From Manduca sexta (taxonomy: Eukaryota > Arthropoda > Insecta > Lepidoptera > Sphingidae), in contig NC_051124.1 in NCBI RefSeq assembly GCF_014839805.1, positions 7,316,001-7,380,000 on the forward strand: a stretch of 64,000 nucleotides of DNA, given 5' to 3'. The notes below the pieces were generated by a model. The model saw nothing but the letters and a program-made list of their open reading frames with translations, was not told where the DNA came from and made no database searches. The position numbers were made by a program, and so were the translations under genes. Below are positions 37,502 through 49,210 of the stretch, one piece after another (positions within the stretch are counted from its first letter, which is position 1; the number at the start of each line of letters is the position of its first letter).

Positions 37502-38870
37502 TTTATAAATTAAAGCGTCAGTTATATACAGTTTTGAGGCATGCTAATAAAATGAAGAAATACGTTAATATAAAGGCAATCAAAAACCAAAGACCAGACC
37601 ACATTATATTTAACCACCACACCATAATTCCAGCTTGCATAAATATTTACTATCCCTTCAACAGATCGAATATTATATTCTGTAACAAAAATCATGATGC
37701 CTATTTTAACTTACAGTCTTTGAACCTAAACTATCAACATAAAAATTGCCTTCCTCACCTTCCTACACAATAACACATAACTCCAAGAGTCTCCAGCCAA
37801 TACTTCTTGACCAGTTTTTTCCATACCAGTAATGATATATTATTTACTTGACGCATTCTTCGCGTGACAACCTATGGAATCTCTGGAGTCATCATCATTA
37901 AATGAACCGACGTTGGATTCTGGGCGGTTACTCATTAGGATTTTTGTGTGGTTAAATTAGTTCCCATGATTAGGTATTAGAGTTCTTGATTGTATTTATA
38001 GAAGAGATGCGCCGTTGATATAATGATGTAATTCGAATATGGAATATTTTTTTTTGTATGTTTTGAAAATGGAACTGTTTCATACAATTATATTTTTTAG
38101 ATATGAGGTACGTTATTTGCAATATTTCTCAGTTATGTGAGTAAAATGATAAATAAGTTTTTCATTGTATTCAATTATCGAATTATCTACCATGATTGCT
38201 AAATTGGTTTCAATATTATATAAATGATGGATAATACGTATTTACTACTTACAACCAGGTTAATCATTGCAATCACATTATAGCAGTTATCCTTCGGCTA
38301 CTGATGAAATAAATGCGTCACGACACTGTTTTTGTAAATTGTATTTTTCGTTGCCATCGACTTTACGACTGTTGTTAACCTCATAAAATCATTTAGCAAC
38401 AAACAGGTTATTAATTTGATGTGCGCGTCGATTAACGTTCCATACACTTCCTTTGTTAATTTGCAAATACCTTGGCTCGCTTCCTTGAATGAAAATATCA
38501 TCTATAGTTCCGTCATGTAATTATTCAGTATTCAAAACTTTAATAACTACATTGACCACTTCAGTCATCATTGTTGTATTTTCTATTGGTGATTATTAAA
38601 AACCGACATTTATATTACTTTGACTACTTATATGCTTTATCTTAATGAAGCTTTTACTAAAATAGTCAGAAAAGATTTTAAACATTTTTAACAAAAATAT
38701 TCCTTTGTTAGTTCATGACTAGTATATTTCATACTTGTGATATTTTAAAAATGTATCTACCTACTTTCAATTATATTTAATACATAGTTCCAAAATAATC
38801 AAGCTTTAAATTAACTATTTAGAAATAGGTTTCAAGATAATTATTAGTCTTAAGACAAGGTTTTCGTTCA
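37502..38870. other. intron 2 stretch, no feature seen
   Basis: AT-rich sequence; no repeat or coding sequence recognised. Confidence 0.5.
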
Positions 38871-38879
38871 TTACGTTGC

Positions 38880-39235
38880 CCATCTAAAAGCAAATGGCTA
38901 ATAGTAACTCTAAACGGCCGCTGTTAATAATATTAATCGCAACGATTGGCCACAAAATGCTTTTAAAGTAATTCGATTCGGCTCAACTGGAACTCTTGTG
39001 GAACGGAACCAGCGTTGCTTGACCTTCCAGCCTCACCTCGTTATTGGTCGTTCATTTATAAAAGGGGGAAGTGAAAAGAATTGCCAGGGGTCTCAGAAAA
39101 ATGGTGAGGTTACGTACTCTTGCGCATGCGACGTCGTCGATCTCGCCTTGAGAATAAAGGCTCATGTTACTCGGATCACGTTCAAGGTGTGCCAGAGCCG
39201 TGTAGTGGTCGCAGACATTAAATTTTAAGTTATAT
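38880..39235. promoter_or_regulatory. GC-balanced block with TATA-like box before last exon
   Basis: About 350 bp that are clearly less AT-rich than the surroundings. It contains TTATTGGTCG (an inverted CCAAT word) followed by a TATAAAAG box at 39057-39064. An open frame crosses it (38998-39228), but the start would be GTG and the product resembles nothing I know. It could be an enhancer or an internal promoter giving a transcript that starts shortly before coding exon 3. Confidence 0.25.
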
Positions 39236-39620
39236 TACACTTTGTAAAACCAAACTGGATGTTTTTTACAGTTACATCGCGTATTGAGTACGTTAAGATG
39301 GCACCGCGGCTAAAGTCATTAATATTTTTTTATATAGGAATATAAACGAGGGAATCGATATCAATGAATGAACTTTTAATACCAACTAAACCTGTTTACC
39401 GATACCTACATCTTTGTAATCGAGGTTCATAAATAAATCACGTTCATATAAAAGATCTGCAGAACGTGTATCCGAGTCTACTCCGCCCCTCTGACTTTTA
39501 ATTAAACCGTGGTATTTTATGGAAATAATAATTAAAAGTTTTAGTCAGCCATAATTACACAACAGGTCCTCTGACCCTTGGGAACAAACAGGAATTTAAT
39601 TTCACTTTCTCTTGTTACAG

Positions 39621-40905
39621 GTACATTCATTCCAAGGAGAAGCCGTTCAAATGTACAGAATGCGGGAAAGGATTCTGTCAGTCGCGGACCTTGGCTGTCC
39701 ACAAAATACTTCATATGGAAGAGTCGCCACATAAATGTCCAGTTTGCAGTAGAAGCTTCAACCAACGTTCTAACCTTAAGACTCATCTGTTGACTCATAC
39801 CGATCACAAACCATACGAATGCAATTCATGTGGAAAAGTATTTCGACGGAACTGCGACTTACGAAGACACGCTTTAACACATGCTGTGGGCGATGTACCT
39901 CCAGGAGACGTTTTGGATGTTGGCGAAGAAGATATTGGACGACCAGGATCGCCGATCGAACCGGGATATGATGATGATGATCCAGAAATATCGTCACCAG
40001 AACATTCTCCAGTAAGAAGAGCTCGTTCCTCTTCAGTTGAAAGCATTGGCAGGGAACAAAGTGAGGAAAGACCCAGAAGAAATTCTCCGGTGCCTGTTGA
40101 ACGTACACATTGTCATCACAATGAACAGAGAGACCGTGCAAGTCCATACACAATGAGACCTCAGCATGCTGAAAAACATCGCGTACAGTCTTTAGACATG
40201 TATGAGAAACGACGATTTACATCAGATGAAATAATTGAGAAAGAAATGCGTTATACAGAACTACCTGAACAGCAAATAAGACATCCACAGTTACAGATTC
40301 GAAGAGATTTACATCAAGTTGCACCACCGGATCCCTCCAAGATTGGTCAAATGACAAGTCCGCCCATTGATCCCGGGCCTTCTGGTATGTACATGAGTCC
40401 GTTCAGAAAGAGAAGTCATCCGCCAGATATTGGTGAGAATGTTAGGACTTGCGCAGCAGTTTACAGAAGTCGATCGCCTGAACCGACAAATTTGACAATG
40501 CCTCGACCGCCAATGGGGAATGGAGACGTTGTTGTTGGCATTCCTCCTACAATGATAGGAATGCCTGCGTACCATAAATTTGGCCTTCCAATGCCGCCAC
40601 CACATCCACAGATTGCTTATGGACCCATACCACATCCCGTCATGGGACCACAGCAAACGGTGGCACAGGATTTAATAGTTAAACACGCGCCTCCAAAAGA
40701 TACAGTACCAAGTACTACAACAAATGTTACGACCAGTAAAGAGAATCCTAATACAAAAGACTCGGAAGAACCAAGTTCAAGTTTCATAGCTAGTGGGATT
40801 AAGAATATAGTTGGTATTCAACCACCCGCTAATCCAAAACCAGGGACAAGCCAATCTAGCGGACCCAAGAAGGGTTTTAGTATAGAAGATATTATGAGAC
40901 GTTAA
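39621..40905 (+). CDS. bowl: Bowl zinc-finger transcription factor, last coding exon
   Basis: It opens with the third base of Arg295 and continues [11 protein letters not shown], which completes finger 2 (H298). Finger 3 uses C306, C309, H322 and H326. Finger 4 uses C334, C337, H350 and H354. Finger 5 uses C362, C365, H378 and H382. The words [15 protein letters not shown] and [12 protein letters not shown], plus the presence of five fingers, separate Bowl from Odd (four), Sob (different finger 4/5 linkers) and Drm (two), as I recall those families. The tail has an acidic patch (DDDD, 412-415), Ser/Arg-rich and His/Pro/Met-rich parts (about 610-645), and ends [17 protein letters not shown] (714-720) fits the eh1-type Groucho-binding consensus, so repressor activity through Groucho is likely. 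The stop is TAA at 40903-40905. The protein is complete, with no frameshift. Confidence 0.95.
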
Positions 40906-41515
40906 ATATATTCTAGCTGGTAAGTTGAAGGTTGTAATTGAGTATTTTACGTTAGTTTAACATTTTGCAGCTTCTTGTGAAAAATAGTACAATTCAAAAA
41001 CTGTTTTTGTTATGCCTATAAAAATACTTTTAGAGTACGTGATAACGACACACATTTGCGTACTGATGTTATTTCGTAGAATAATCAAGTACTCTGTTAA
41101 GAAACTTTTTCGGATATCTATTTTTCTTTTGTGCAATTATTCATAATCAGTGATGTGTCTGTATAGATTTTACTTATGAAAAGTATTATTAGTTCGAGTT
41201 TCGGTTTATCTAGACGTAAGGTATGTACGTATGCAACGTGGCTTGGTTTTCGCAACGATCTCATAAGGTTTCTGTAATTTTGTGCAGTGTTTTGTTTAAC
41301 GGGAAATTTTTAAAATTATTTTATATCAAAATTTTAGAAGATATTCTTTATGTTTACTGTCAATTGTTTTTTAACGAATGTTTTAAACAAAACTTATGCG
41401 TGAGGTACGTGCGTGTTGTAGGCAAATTCTACAATATAAGTATATTTAATTGTTTGGGCTATATTTTATCGACTGCATTGTGGTATAATCCAACTAAATT
41501 AACAATAACCCTTTA

Positions 41516-41521
41516 AATAAA
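41516..41521 (+). terminator. bowl: proximal poly(A) signal AATAAA
   Basis: The first AATAAA after the bowl stop codon, 611 bp into the 3' UTR. Use is not proven. Confidence 0.4.
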
Positions 41522-42039
41522 CACTATCCTAGCTAAATGGGTCTATTTTATTATGTTGTCAGTTAATTATTATGATGCGCAATTTGTATGTTGCCTAACC
41601 AATTGACCCATCATTATATTTGCCTACATCACGATTCTATTAAGTGTAGAATATAAAATACATTTAAATTTTAAAATAAAAATTAAGAATCGACTGGTTT
41701 TTAATAATTCAACTGTTATTTATTATTTAGGTTTTATTACAGTTGTTTATTGTAAGGTAGTTTTAATTAGGCAATACATTAAATGTTTTACGTTAATCGT
41801 ATTTTACATTATAATGCTAATTTGTATATATAATTATTATTTGTTAAGCTATGATTTTAATATTGTTAATTCTTTTGCAATAAGGAATATGTTGGAATTA
41901 AAATATGTTGAATGTATTTTAAGAATTGTTCATTAACGGAATTAAATTGAGCAAAAAATGGAATCGTTTAGTTTAAATATTTTGCTCAGGTATAATTTAA
42001 TTAATTATTACGTAATATACATTCGTATTTTTTTATCTT

Positions 42040-42045
42040 AATAAA
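42040..42045 (+). terminator. bowl: distal poly(A) signal AATAAA
   Basis: AATAAA followed within about 20 bp by a T-rich stretch (42067-42080), giving a better downstream element than the proximal site. It would give a 3' UTR of about 1.15 kb. Confidence 0.4.
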
Positions 42046-42099
42046 TTATGATGTCACTTAATAAGATTTTTATTTTTCAATTCATCACTTGCCTTTTCA

Positions 42100-42398
42100 A
42101 GATTAAATTTTCAATACCTATTCCTTTTTTACCTCCCTAATTATATGAAAAAACTCACTTATACAAAAACACTTGTGCAAAATTCCATGCTTCTAGAACC
42201 ATCTTTAATATTATCAAGTGCAGGATTCTCGAGTCTACAAACTTCACTCAAAACAAATGCTTGCAGACAAGCATTTATCCCTATGTGGAGATTGAATCCA
42301 CTGCCTTTTGATTTACAGTCGAATTCGCTACGTCACAAATATTAATTACATGTATTACATACAGGAACATCACTTAGCATTTTACTATAAACTTGGGA
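42100..42398. other. intergenic stretch, no feature seen
   Basis: The sequence between the bowl 3' end and the first downstream Helitron. A 66-codon open frame crosses it but shows no coding character. Confidence 0.5.
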
Positions 42399-42599
42399 TC
42401 TTTACATATAAAGCAAAGTCCCCCGCCGCGTCTGTCTGTTTAAACGACAGTTTGATGAGTTGGATAGTTTATGATAGATAGTAGATGTTTGATAGTTTGA
42501 GACCTTGGGACGAACATAGGTTACTTTTATCCCGGGAAAATATATAGCGGGACTTATTCCGAATAAACATACTCTGATAAAGCCTTGTGCAATAGCTAG
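42399..42599 (+). mobile_element. 201-bp non-autonomous Helitron
   Basis: A|TCTTTACATATAAAGC to AATAGCTAG|T. The core holds AAGTCCCCCGCCGCGTCTGT, TTTGAGACCTTGGGACGAAC and TTACTTTTATCCCGGGAAAA, the most complete version in this window of the short Helitron family. Confidence 0.75.
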
Positions 42600-42722
42600 T
42601 TATACTGTAAAAAGATTTAAGACAAAGCATTTTATCGACATAAATTTCCATTATTTTTACCGTAAAATGTAATTATTACTATTAAAAGGTAATAAGTGAG
42701 ACGCGAAAATAATATAGAAAAA

Positions 42723-42999
42723 CTAGCTGACCCGACAGACGTTGTCCTGTCTTAACTATGTATGCACGCGCGCATCCTGTCAATCGCTGACAGTTATTTC
42801 AAACCACTGACAGTTATGTAAAATTAATATTGTCGTTAAGTTTTCTAATTTTCCGCGCAATTTTTTGTTTTTTTTCTTTCATAAGAACCTTCTCCCGACA
42901 ATAACAAACACAACAAAATAAAAAATAGTGAAATCGGTCCAGTCGTTCACGCGTGATGGCGTGACCAAGGAAATAAGGATTCATTTTGATATATATAGA
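42723..42999 (-). mobile_element. complete 277-bp Helitron, copy 2
   Basis: On the minus strand: A|TCTATATATATCAAAATG at the start and GGGTCAGCTAG|T at the end. It is homologous to 32251-32535 and 50581-50868. It has intact ends and no target duplication. Confidence 0.8.
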
Positions 43000-44330
43000 T
43001 TCTCAATAATCTTTAATAGACATAACAACATTCAACGTTTGACATTTGTCAAATATTTAAGTACAATAAAATAGCAAATAAAATATATTCAAATCCTGAT
43101 TCATCAATAAAATCAAAATTCGTGCGAAGATACAACTATTATAGTCGTTTTATATCTACAAAATTGAGTAAACATTCTATAAAACAATAGGAGGTCCAAT
43201 AATGAAGTTAATTAGGCATTTTGTATACATCACTGTCGAATAATGCTAATATTGATATTTTATATTTGTAAACTTTAACGTTATTGTCGGTTTTATTATA
43301 AAATTGAATATATACTTGTACTGGAATAGTTTATGTGTCGTTATGCCTTTATGTTCGATTTGTTCTTTACGGTCTTGTTTTCTAGTTTTTAACTGTATCT
43401 ATATTCATTTAAATTTGTTTTTTGATACTTTATCAAAGTTTTATATTTTCCACAAGTGATACACATCCTTGCGATTTCATCCACGAAAGGGTAGGTAGAG
43501 TGCAACTTGTGCACACTAAATACACTTTTAGTAAAACATATTATCTGCTCCTTGATGTGTCGATGTGAACACTAAGCCTTTAAGAAAAAACAAAAATTTT
43601 AGAAAATCAAAAATACGATATTTGCATCCTAGATAAAAGGAATAATTATATACATACACTAATCTAATTCTAAGCGCAAAAAAAAATGTTATACTAGAAA
43701 AACTCATTTACATTCCATTGATTGGTCTAGGGTCGCTACACTCTCTTCACCTTTATCAGAGAAGATAAACGAGGGAGTCAACAGTAGTACATACCAAATT
43801 AAAACAAAACAAAAACCGCACGCTCATTTAATTCAAGTCGACAGCGCGACACGTATTTCCAATCACATTTTTTTTTTGTCTCAACTAACCAAAACAACAA
43901 GAGTTTATAAGCAAAAAGGTGTTTCTTTTACGAGCGGCATTTACGACGCAGCGCGGACCTCAAATACATACCGACAGCTACTTGGGAGTTTATGCAAATC
44001 GCACGCCGACGAAATAAAGGTAAAAATAACAAAAATATTTTTACGAGCGAATGTCGTATCTTCGATATTTAAATCCGCGCTGGTGAAAGCCAAATGCGAT
44101 GGCAATCAATTACAATGCTTTTTTAATAATTCAGATCGCACTTCGAATGCAATTTGAGAAATTCGTTCGTGACTAACCAAGGCCTTTCACGTCTATGAAA
44201 CAGTACTGGGTAATTTTTATATTTAATACATAGTGGTTTAAATAACGAAATCGATGCTTGACTTTGAATTCTAAGTGTGTATGTATCTGAAGTATTATAA
44301 GTTTTAGGATAACTTAGAAGGTGTATTTGA
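43000..44330. other. intergenic stretch, no gene seen
   Basis: AT-rich DNA. The open frame 43876-44157 has no recognisable similarity and lacks an ATG start with context. Around 43485-43520 a few words (AAAGGGTAGGTAGAGTGCAA) recall the 3' edge of the second SINE family, too little for a firm call. Confidence 0.5.
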
Positions 44331-44336
44331 TATATT

Positions 44337-44653
44337 AATATCAGTCCTGTATTATATTCTCTTCCACTGTTAGGCATGGGCCTCCTGTGCTACTGAGAGG
44401 GATTAGGCCTTTGTTCAACACGCTGGCTTGTAGTGGCTAATGCGGATTGGTAGATTTCACGAACCCTCAAAATTCTGATAAAGAATTGCTAAGGTCTGCA
44501 GATTTCCTCACGATGTTTTCCTTCACCGTTATAACAAGCGATAATTCACAAAGATTTATAACATTGTAAAAGTTGGAGATGCGTGCCCTTCAGTTTTGAA
44601 CCTGTGGAAAGTTAGCTTGGGAGTCCGTTCCACTCCGAACTAGGCTATCGCCA
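44337..44653 (-). mobile_element. full-length tRNA-type SINE, first family
   Basis: Reverse-strand copy of the SINE at 60400-60734. From right to left it has the head GGCGATAGCCTAGTTCGGAG, a degraded B box (GGTTCAAAACTG), the body ATCGTGAGGAAATCTGCAGA and the tail word TATAATACAGGACTGATATT. It has more substitutions than the 60.4-kb copy, so it is an older insertion. Confidence 0.75.
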
Positions 44654-45825
44654 CTATTTATTGTTCAAAGGAGAGTGCAATCAAAATTTATTCTAATGTA
44701 GCTTTGGAGTATCCGGAGACAGGGTAGAAAATTACTTTTAGATCCATTTTGACAAAGAAAAAAGGATTTTGCAACATAAGACTTTTCAAAATAAAAAAAT
44801 ATATTATCGATTTATTTTATAATTCCTGGGAGGGTTGGGCAATTGTAGGGGAATTAAAAACTTATTATGTTCAAAGTAAATAAATGAATCGATCTAAACT
44901 AAAAAGAAAACTAAATGTACACTTTTTGTATGATATACTATATCTACTTTATCTTTGAACTGATTTTGAAAAGAGGAACACTAAAGTTTTTTGCCCGTTC
45001 ATCTTTGGTACTTACTACTTTCGAAACTGGTGGTAGAATAAAAGTATTACAAAATCTAAATAATGTTTAATATTTTACAAATTCAAATAAACTATCATTT
45101 TAATTTAATGAAAAAGGATAAAGTATAACTAAATAATGAAGAAAATGTTACTCAAAATCATGCTAGCCTGACATAAAATAAGCTTCATATTTTCATATGG
45201 TTATCGTAAAATCGTCGAAGGGACAATGTTGCAAAGTGGGCGGCGACTTTCTATTGAAAGCAATGGGTGGGAAGCTGTTTCCCATTGTACGCTTACAAGG
45301 GCACATAATGCTGCCCTCTAGAAGCATGATGGTAGTCGAGATGCCAAACTAAAAATAACCTTAGCACTAACAGCCAAGTAGACACGTAAATAAAACCAAG
45401 ATGATGGTGATATAATTATAAAAAATAGTGTGACGTGCACGAAACTGCAAAAAAGCCTTTAGAAGCGGTTCATATTCTAGATACGATTTAAGTCTTAAGT
45501 ACTCGACCAGCTGTCTGTAGCTGTGAAGGCCGATAGAGGCTGATGGCGTCTCGATAAGAGTAAAAAATAGTGCTCAGTTGCCTTTTTGCATACACAAGCA
45601 ATATTAACATCAATAGCGACCCGCGTTAAAGCGTACACTTAATAATGTACGTATTTTTTGCAACTGAAAAATGGATGTTAAAAAAACATGAATTAGGTTT
45701 ACAATTCTATACGTGTTTAATTTGTGGTTGATTGCTTGACGTTAGAAAACTTCTGCGTATTAAGTGATAAAGGCCATATTTTCGCCATCGCCTTTGCTGG
45801 TGATAAGATATATTTTATATTCATA
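44654..45825. other. intergenic stretch, no feature seen
   Basis: No gene or repeat recognised. Confidence 0.5.
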
Positions 45826-45975
45826 CGGATAGCGACCACCGTACACAAGGTGTTAAAACCATAGTGGCCCACGTACGAGTGTCGCGTTCCGGGATTAGCC
45901 TGTGTATATCCGATTCCAACAAGCCGGCATAATCGTGTCGACTGCCGAAGCGTAATCATATGTCGTCAGACATTC
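45826..45975 (+). repeat. interspersed repeat family A, copy 2
   Basis: It contains GATAGCGACCACCGTACACA, CCATAGTGGCCCACGTACGA, GTGTCGCGTTCCGGGATTAG and GCCGGCATAATCGTGTCGAC. It is one of the better-preserved copies of this unnamed family and starts at the GATAGCGACC word, without the part before it seen at 61880. Confidence 0.65.
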
Positions 45976-46529
45976 TATTGTACACTTTGCAGTATACCTA
46001 TGATTAAAAATTAATTGTAACTTACCTGTTAGTCAACGTTTTATTTTTAACATACCTATTTGTCTGAATATAACTTGTTTAATATCACAATACATGGTAA
46101 TAAATAAACGTAGTACAACGATATCTTAGCTCGTGCTCATGATAATAAATCCACTGATTTATACTAAAGTTTCTGATTTACTTCACATGGATTTTCATTA
46201 TAACACACCCGGATTCGAGGACAATTCCGAATAATCGTAAATCTACAACGTGTAACGAATTCAAAACTCAAATGAGTTTATGTTTTTAAAGGAATACGTG
46301 AAGTGGGAAACCCATATAGGTAATCTAAACCACTGGCTGTACGTGACGAGAAAGCTTTGTTGTATCGTAGCGTGACATACAGATGGCAGGATTGGCAACA
46401 AGATTTGGCTCCAACAAGCTCGATGTGCAACTATTTGAAATTGGTTAGATAGCTGAAAATACTATTTCACTTAGTCTTTATTGAGTTGTGAAATGTTATG
46501 AATTTCTGATGTTACTAAATTATAGACAG

Positions 46530-46640
46530 TTATATTTCATTAAAATTAAACTATTTTTCGGATTTTATCGCGGCTTTTTTATATTTTTTTTCTCGACGAT
46601 TCGAGGACTATGTAGTCTTCATGGTCCCGCGGACTGAACG
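46530..46640 (+). repeat. 'TTTTATCGC' foldback family, half copy
   Basis: AAACTATTTTTCGGATTTTA, CGCGGC and TCTCGACGATTCGAGGACTA followed by AGTCTTCATGGTCCCGCGGA match the left arm and centre of the foldback element at 54750-54934. A short GAA trinucleotide run (46649-46663) follows. Confidence 0.55.
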
Positions 46641-46873
46641 GAGGGGAAGAAGAAGAAGAAGAAAACATTTCAAGATAGTTTTTAATACTGAGGCTCGTGA
46701 TGTATAATAACCCTTTTATTATTCTACTAATGAAGTAATTCATGTCACAATTTACTGTCAGGTGGTATACATCTAGAAATAGACATTGCAAAAGCGATTA
46801 ATGTCTAATTAAGTAAGTAATAAAACTTTTAGAGATTATGCTAACTTAACATAGACATCATTTTATGCTGTAA

Positions 46874-47071
46874 CTAGCTTTTGCTCGCGACATCGCCACC
46901 ATGAAGGGGTTTTCCGGGATAAAAAATTAACCTATAACCTTCCCAGAGTCTTAAACTATCTCCATACCAAATTTCATAAAAATCCGTTCGGTAGGTATAG
47001 GTATTTTGAGAAAATCGATAACATACAAACAGACAGAAAAGGGGACTTTGTTTTATAATTTTATATATATC
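46874..47071 (-). mobile_element. short non-autonomous Helitron copy
   Basis: On the minus strand it ends in GCGAGCAAAAGCTAG|T. The body has ATCCCGGAAAACCCCTTCAT and GTATGGAGATAGTTTAAGAC. The 5' edge is not sharp (TATATATAAAATTATAAAAC region). Confidence 0.65.
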
Positions 47072-47439
47072 ATGTATGATACACTTACCTAAAAATAAGT
47101 CTATTATTTACTGAAACAAAAAGAAGACATCAAATTAAACCGAGAAAGATTTAAAGATATGTATTTCGTCCGTTTTTTGTGTATAGGATAATGACACCTT
47201 TAGGCTATTTTATAAAGAGAAACATGTTTGGGCTATAAAATATAACAATAATATACGGCGTGGTGTTTCCTTTTATTTTTATAGTATAAAAAATTAAAAT
47301 AATTGTACACAGTATTACGAATTGCGTACCTACTTCAAATACCAGGCCATTAAATATACGCACTAAGTTATCAAAACACGATGACTATTTCACTTTAGTT
47401 CTGATTATTATGTTTTCAAATAACTTCAAATTAGACTGG

Positions 47440-47485
47440 AGTTTGGAATTTGTGTACAATATGGCGATGGCCTCGCCCCCTAAGG
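47440..47485 (+). mobile_element. SINE second-family fragment fused to family A
   Basis: GGAGTTTGGAATTTGTGTAC and ATGGCGATGGCCTCGCCCCC match the body of the second SINE family, then the sequence switches within about 15 bp to family A. It is the remains of a nested insertion or a recombinant. Confidence 0.5.
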
Positions 47486-47494
47486 TAATATACC

Positions 47495-47570
47495 TATTAT
47501 GTTCCAACAGGCTGGCATAATTGTATCGACTGACGATGCGTAATCATCTCTCGTCAGTCAATGTCCAATG
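47495..47570 (+). repeat. interspersed repeat family A, copy 3 (partial)
   Basis: GTTCCAACAGGCTGGCATAA, TTGTATCGACTGACGATGCG and TCATCTCTCGTCAGTCAATG match the 3' half of family A. The 5' half is replaced by SINE sequence. Confidence 0.6.
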
Positions 47571-47875
47571 AGATCCCACTCTACTTACGATCGGATGCAG
47601 CAGTGGCGATGGGTGATCTTTTTCATAAGGGAACCCGATGCAAGGAAAATATGCCTTAGTTAACATATCGCGGGCAATTTCATAGAAAACAAAAACGAAG
47701 ACATAAATGAACCTAAAAGGGAAGCCGGTAAGAATCGGGTTGTATGGACGCTTCGCAACTGAGGTGCAGTGAGAACACTTGGCTGCGCACGTATACAAAG
47801 AAACACGATGGCACGGTATTGACATGGTGAAATGTGGGTGCACTAGTTGTGTCTCTGCTTACATACATAACATAC

Positions 47876-48126
47876 ATAACATCACGCATTTTATCCCCGA
47901 AGGGGTATGCAGAGGCGCAACTAGGGCACCCACTTTTCGCCAAGTATGTTCCGTCCCATGATGTGATAGGGGGCGAGCCTATCGCCATATCGGGCACAAA
48001 TTCCAGACTCCGGGCTGATACTGAGCAGAAAAACCCAAATATCATTTGCCCGACCCGGGATTCGAACCCAGGACCTCAGAGCGCTATTGTACCGGACGTG
48101 CAATACAACTACGCCACCGAGGCAGT
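47876..48126 (-). mobile_element. near-complete SINE, second family
   Basis: On the minus strand: head AACTGCCTCGGTGGCGTAGT (A-box region), then a perfect B box in CTGGGTTCGAATCCCGGGTC, followed by the body words TGTGCCCGATATGGCGATAG and ATCACATCATGGGACGGAAC. It is the best-preserved member of this family in the window and a useful reference for the others. Confidence 0.8.
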
Positions 48127-48491
48127 TTTTGCTTACCCCTAGGATAAATGACGCAAGTGTGTGTATTTGTGTGTAATAAGATTCCAAACTTCATAATTAT
48201 TATATTCATAAATATAGATTACTCATCAGTATTTATAAAAGTCAATGCACCTTCCTACTTGTCTCATGAACTTAGCATTTCATCAGTTAACCCTTTACTT
48301 TTTAGTTAATTTTAATTTAATTATTCATGAAGTAATAGCTATGAATAAAGGTTGTAAATAGATCTTATGACATAGAATTTTACGAAGATCAGTCATAACT
48401 TACCGGTCATACTTCGTAAACAATAAGTTATTACTTACGTCCTAAACTATTTTATACTCAGGTATATCATTAAAGACACGACTGAACGGAC

Positions 48492-48802
48492 TGGCGATAG
48501 CCTAGTTGGGTGTGGAACGGACTTCCGAGACGAATGTCCGCAGGTTCAAATACCAGAAAATGATGTGTGTATTCTTTGTGAATTATCACTTGCTTTAACG
48601 GTGAAGGAAAACATCCTAAGGAAACCTGCACATCTGAAAAGTTCTCTGTAGGAATTTCGAAGGTGTGTGAAGTCTACCAATCCGCACTAGGCCAGCGTGG
48701 TGGACTAAGGCCTAATCCCTCTCAGTAGTAGAGGAGGCCCGTGCTCAGCAGTGGGCAAGTATATAATACAGGGCTGATATTATTATTATTTTATTATTAT
48801 TA
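48492..48802 (+). mobile_element. tRNA-type SINE, first family
   Basis: The head GGCGATAGCCTAGTTGGGTG has a perfect A-box pattern (TAGCCTAGTTGG), then CAGGTTCAAATACCAG (B box) and the body CTACCAATCCGCACTAGGCC, CCCGTGCTCAGCAGTGGGCA and a (TTA)n tail. Relative to 60400-60734, a short segment after the B box is missing. Confidence 0.85.
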
Positions 48803-49210
48803 TACTACAGCTGTTCATACTTCAAGACAATATGTCCCGATTGTCTTAACTGTCTTAAATGCCGACTACTTGTGCATTGAATACAGTAAATAGCATTGTT
48901 ACTTAACGTGATTCATACTTACGAGGTTTTGCAAGTTCATTGTAATTGTTTTATTAGTAGCAAGAAATGGACAGGAAATCGAAACATTCCGGTGATTGAT
49001 CGATGTTTTGAATGAGTATTTTCTTTAGGTGAAAATAAATTATTTAAGGCAAATAGCTTATTCATTGTCCGATTAAATTTTGTTAGTCAATATTATTATC
49101 TAGTTTGGTTTGTAAACGTTCAATGGCCTCTGGGTGTAAGTGGGTAAGACCAACTTAAGTTCGAGGATCATGCTTCTGACGAATATTGTGAAACGTAGTA
49201 TCTGAATCTA

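Larger units (their letters stand above)
13655..39620 (+). other. bowl: bowl intron 2, 25,966 bp
   Basis: It starts GTTAGT at 13655 and ends cttgttacag at 39620. It is phase 2 (splits an Arg codon AG|G) and interrupts finger 2 between its two zinc-binding histidines (H294 and H298). Repeats are concentrated at the two ends (13.7-15.9 kb and 32.2-37.5 kb). The intervals 15.88-25.2 kb and 25.5-32.25 kb hold no repeat or gene that I recognise, and are best read as possible regulatory DNA. Several islands of more balanced base composition are listed separately. Confidence 0.9.
40906..42060 (+). other. bowl: bowl 3' UTR (end uncertain)
   Basis: AT-rich DNA after the stop codon with no repeat insertion up to the second poly(A) signal. 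The absence of mobile elements here, compared with the dense insertions after 42.4 kb, fits a transcribed UTR. The open frames within it are chance. It may end after about 41540 or 42060, depending on which AATAAA is used. Confidence 0.55.

Noticed and set aside
40309..40656. Minus-strand frames inside the last bowl exon
   Set aside because: Shadows of the real coding strand; rich in Trp/Arg/Cys with no protein similarity.
12771..40905. Identity as odd, sob or drm rather than bowl
   Set aside because: Five fingers and the finger 3-4 and 4-5 linker sequences ([18 protein letters not shown]), plus the long tail ending FSIEDIMRR, fit Bowl; the other family members have fewer or differently linked fingers.
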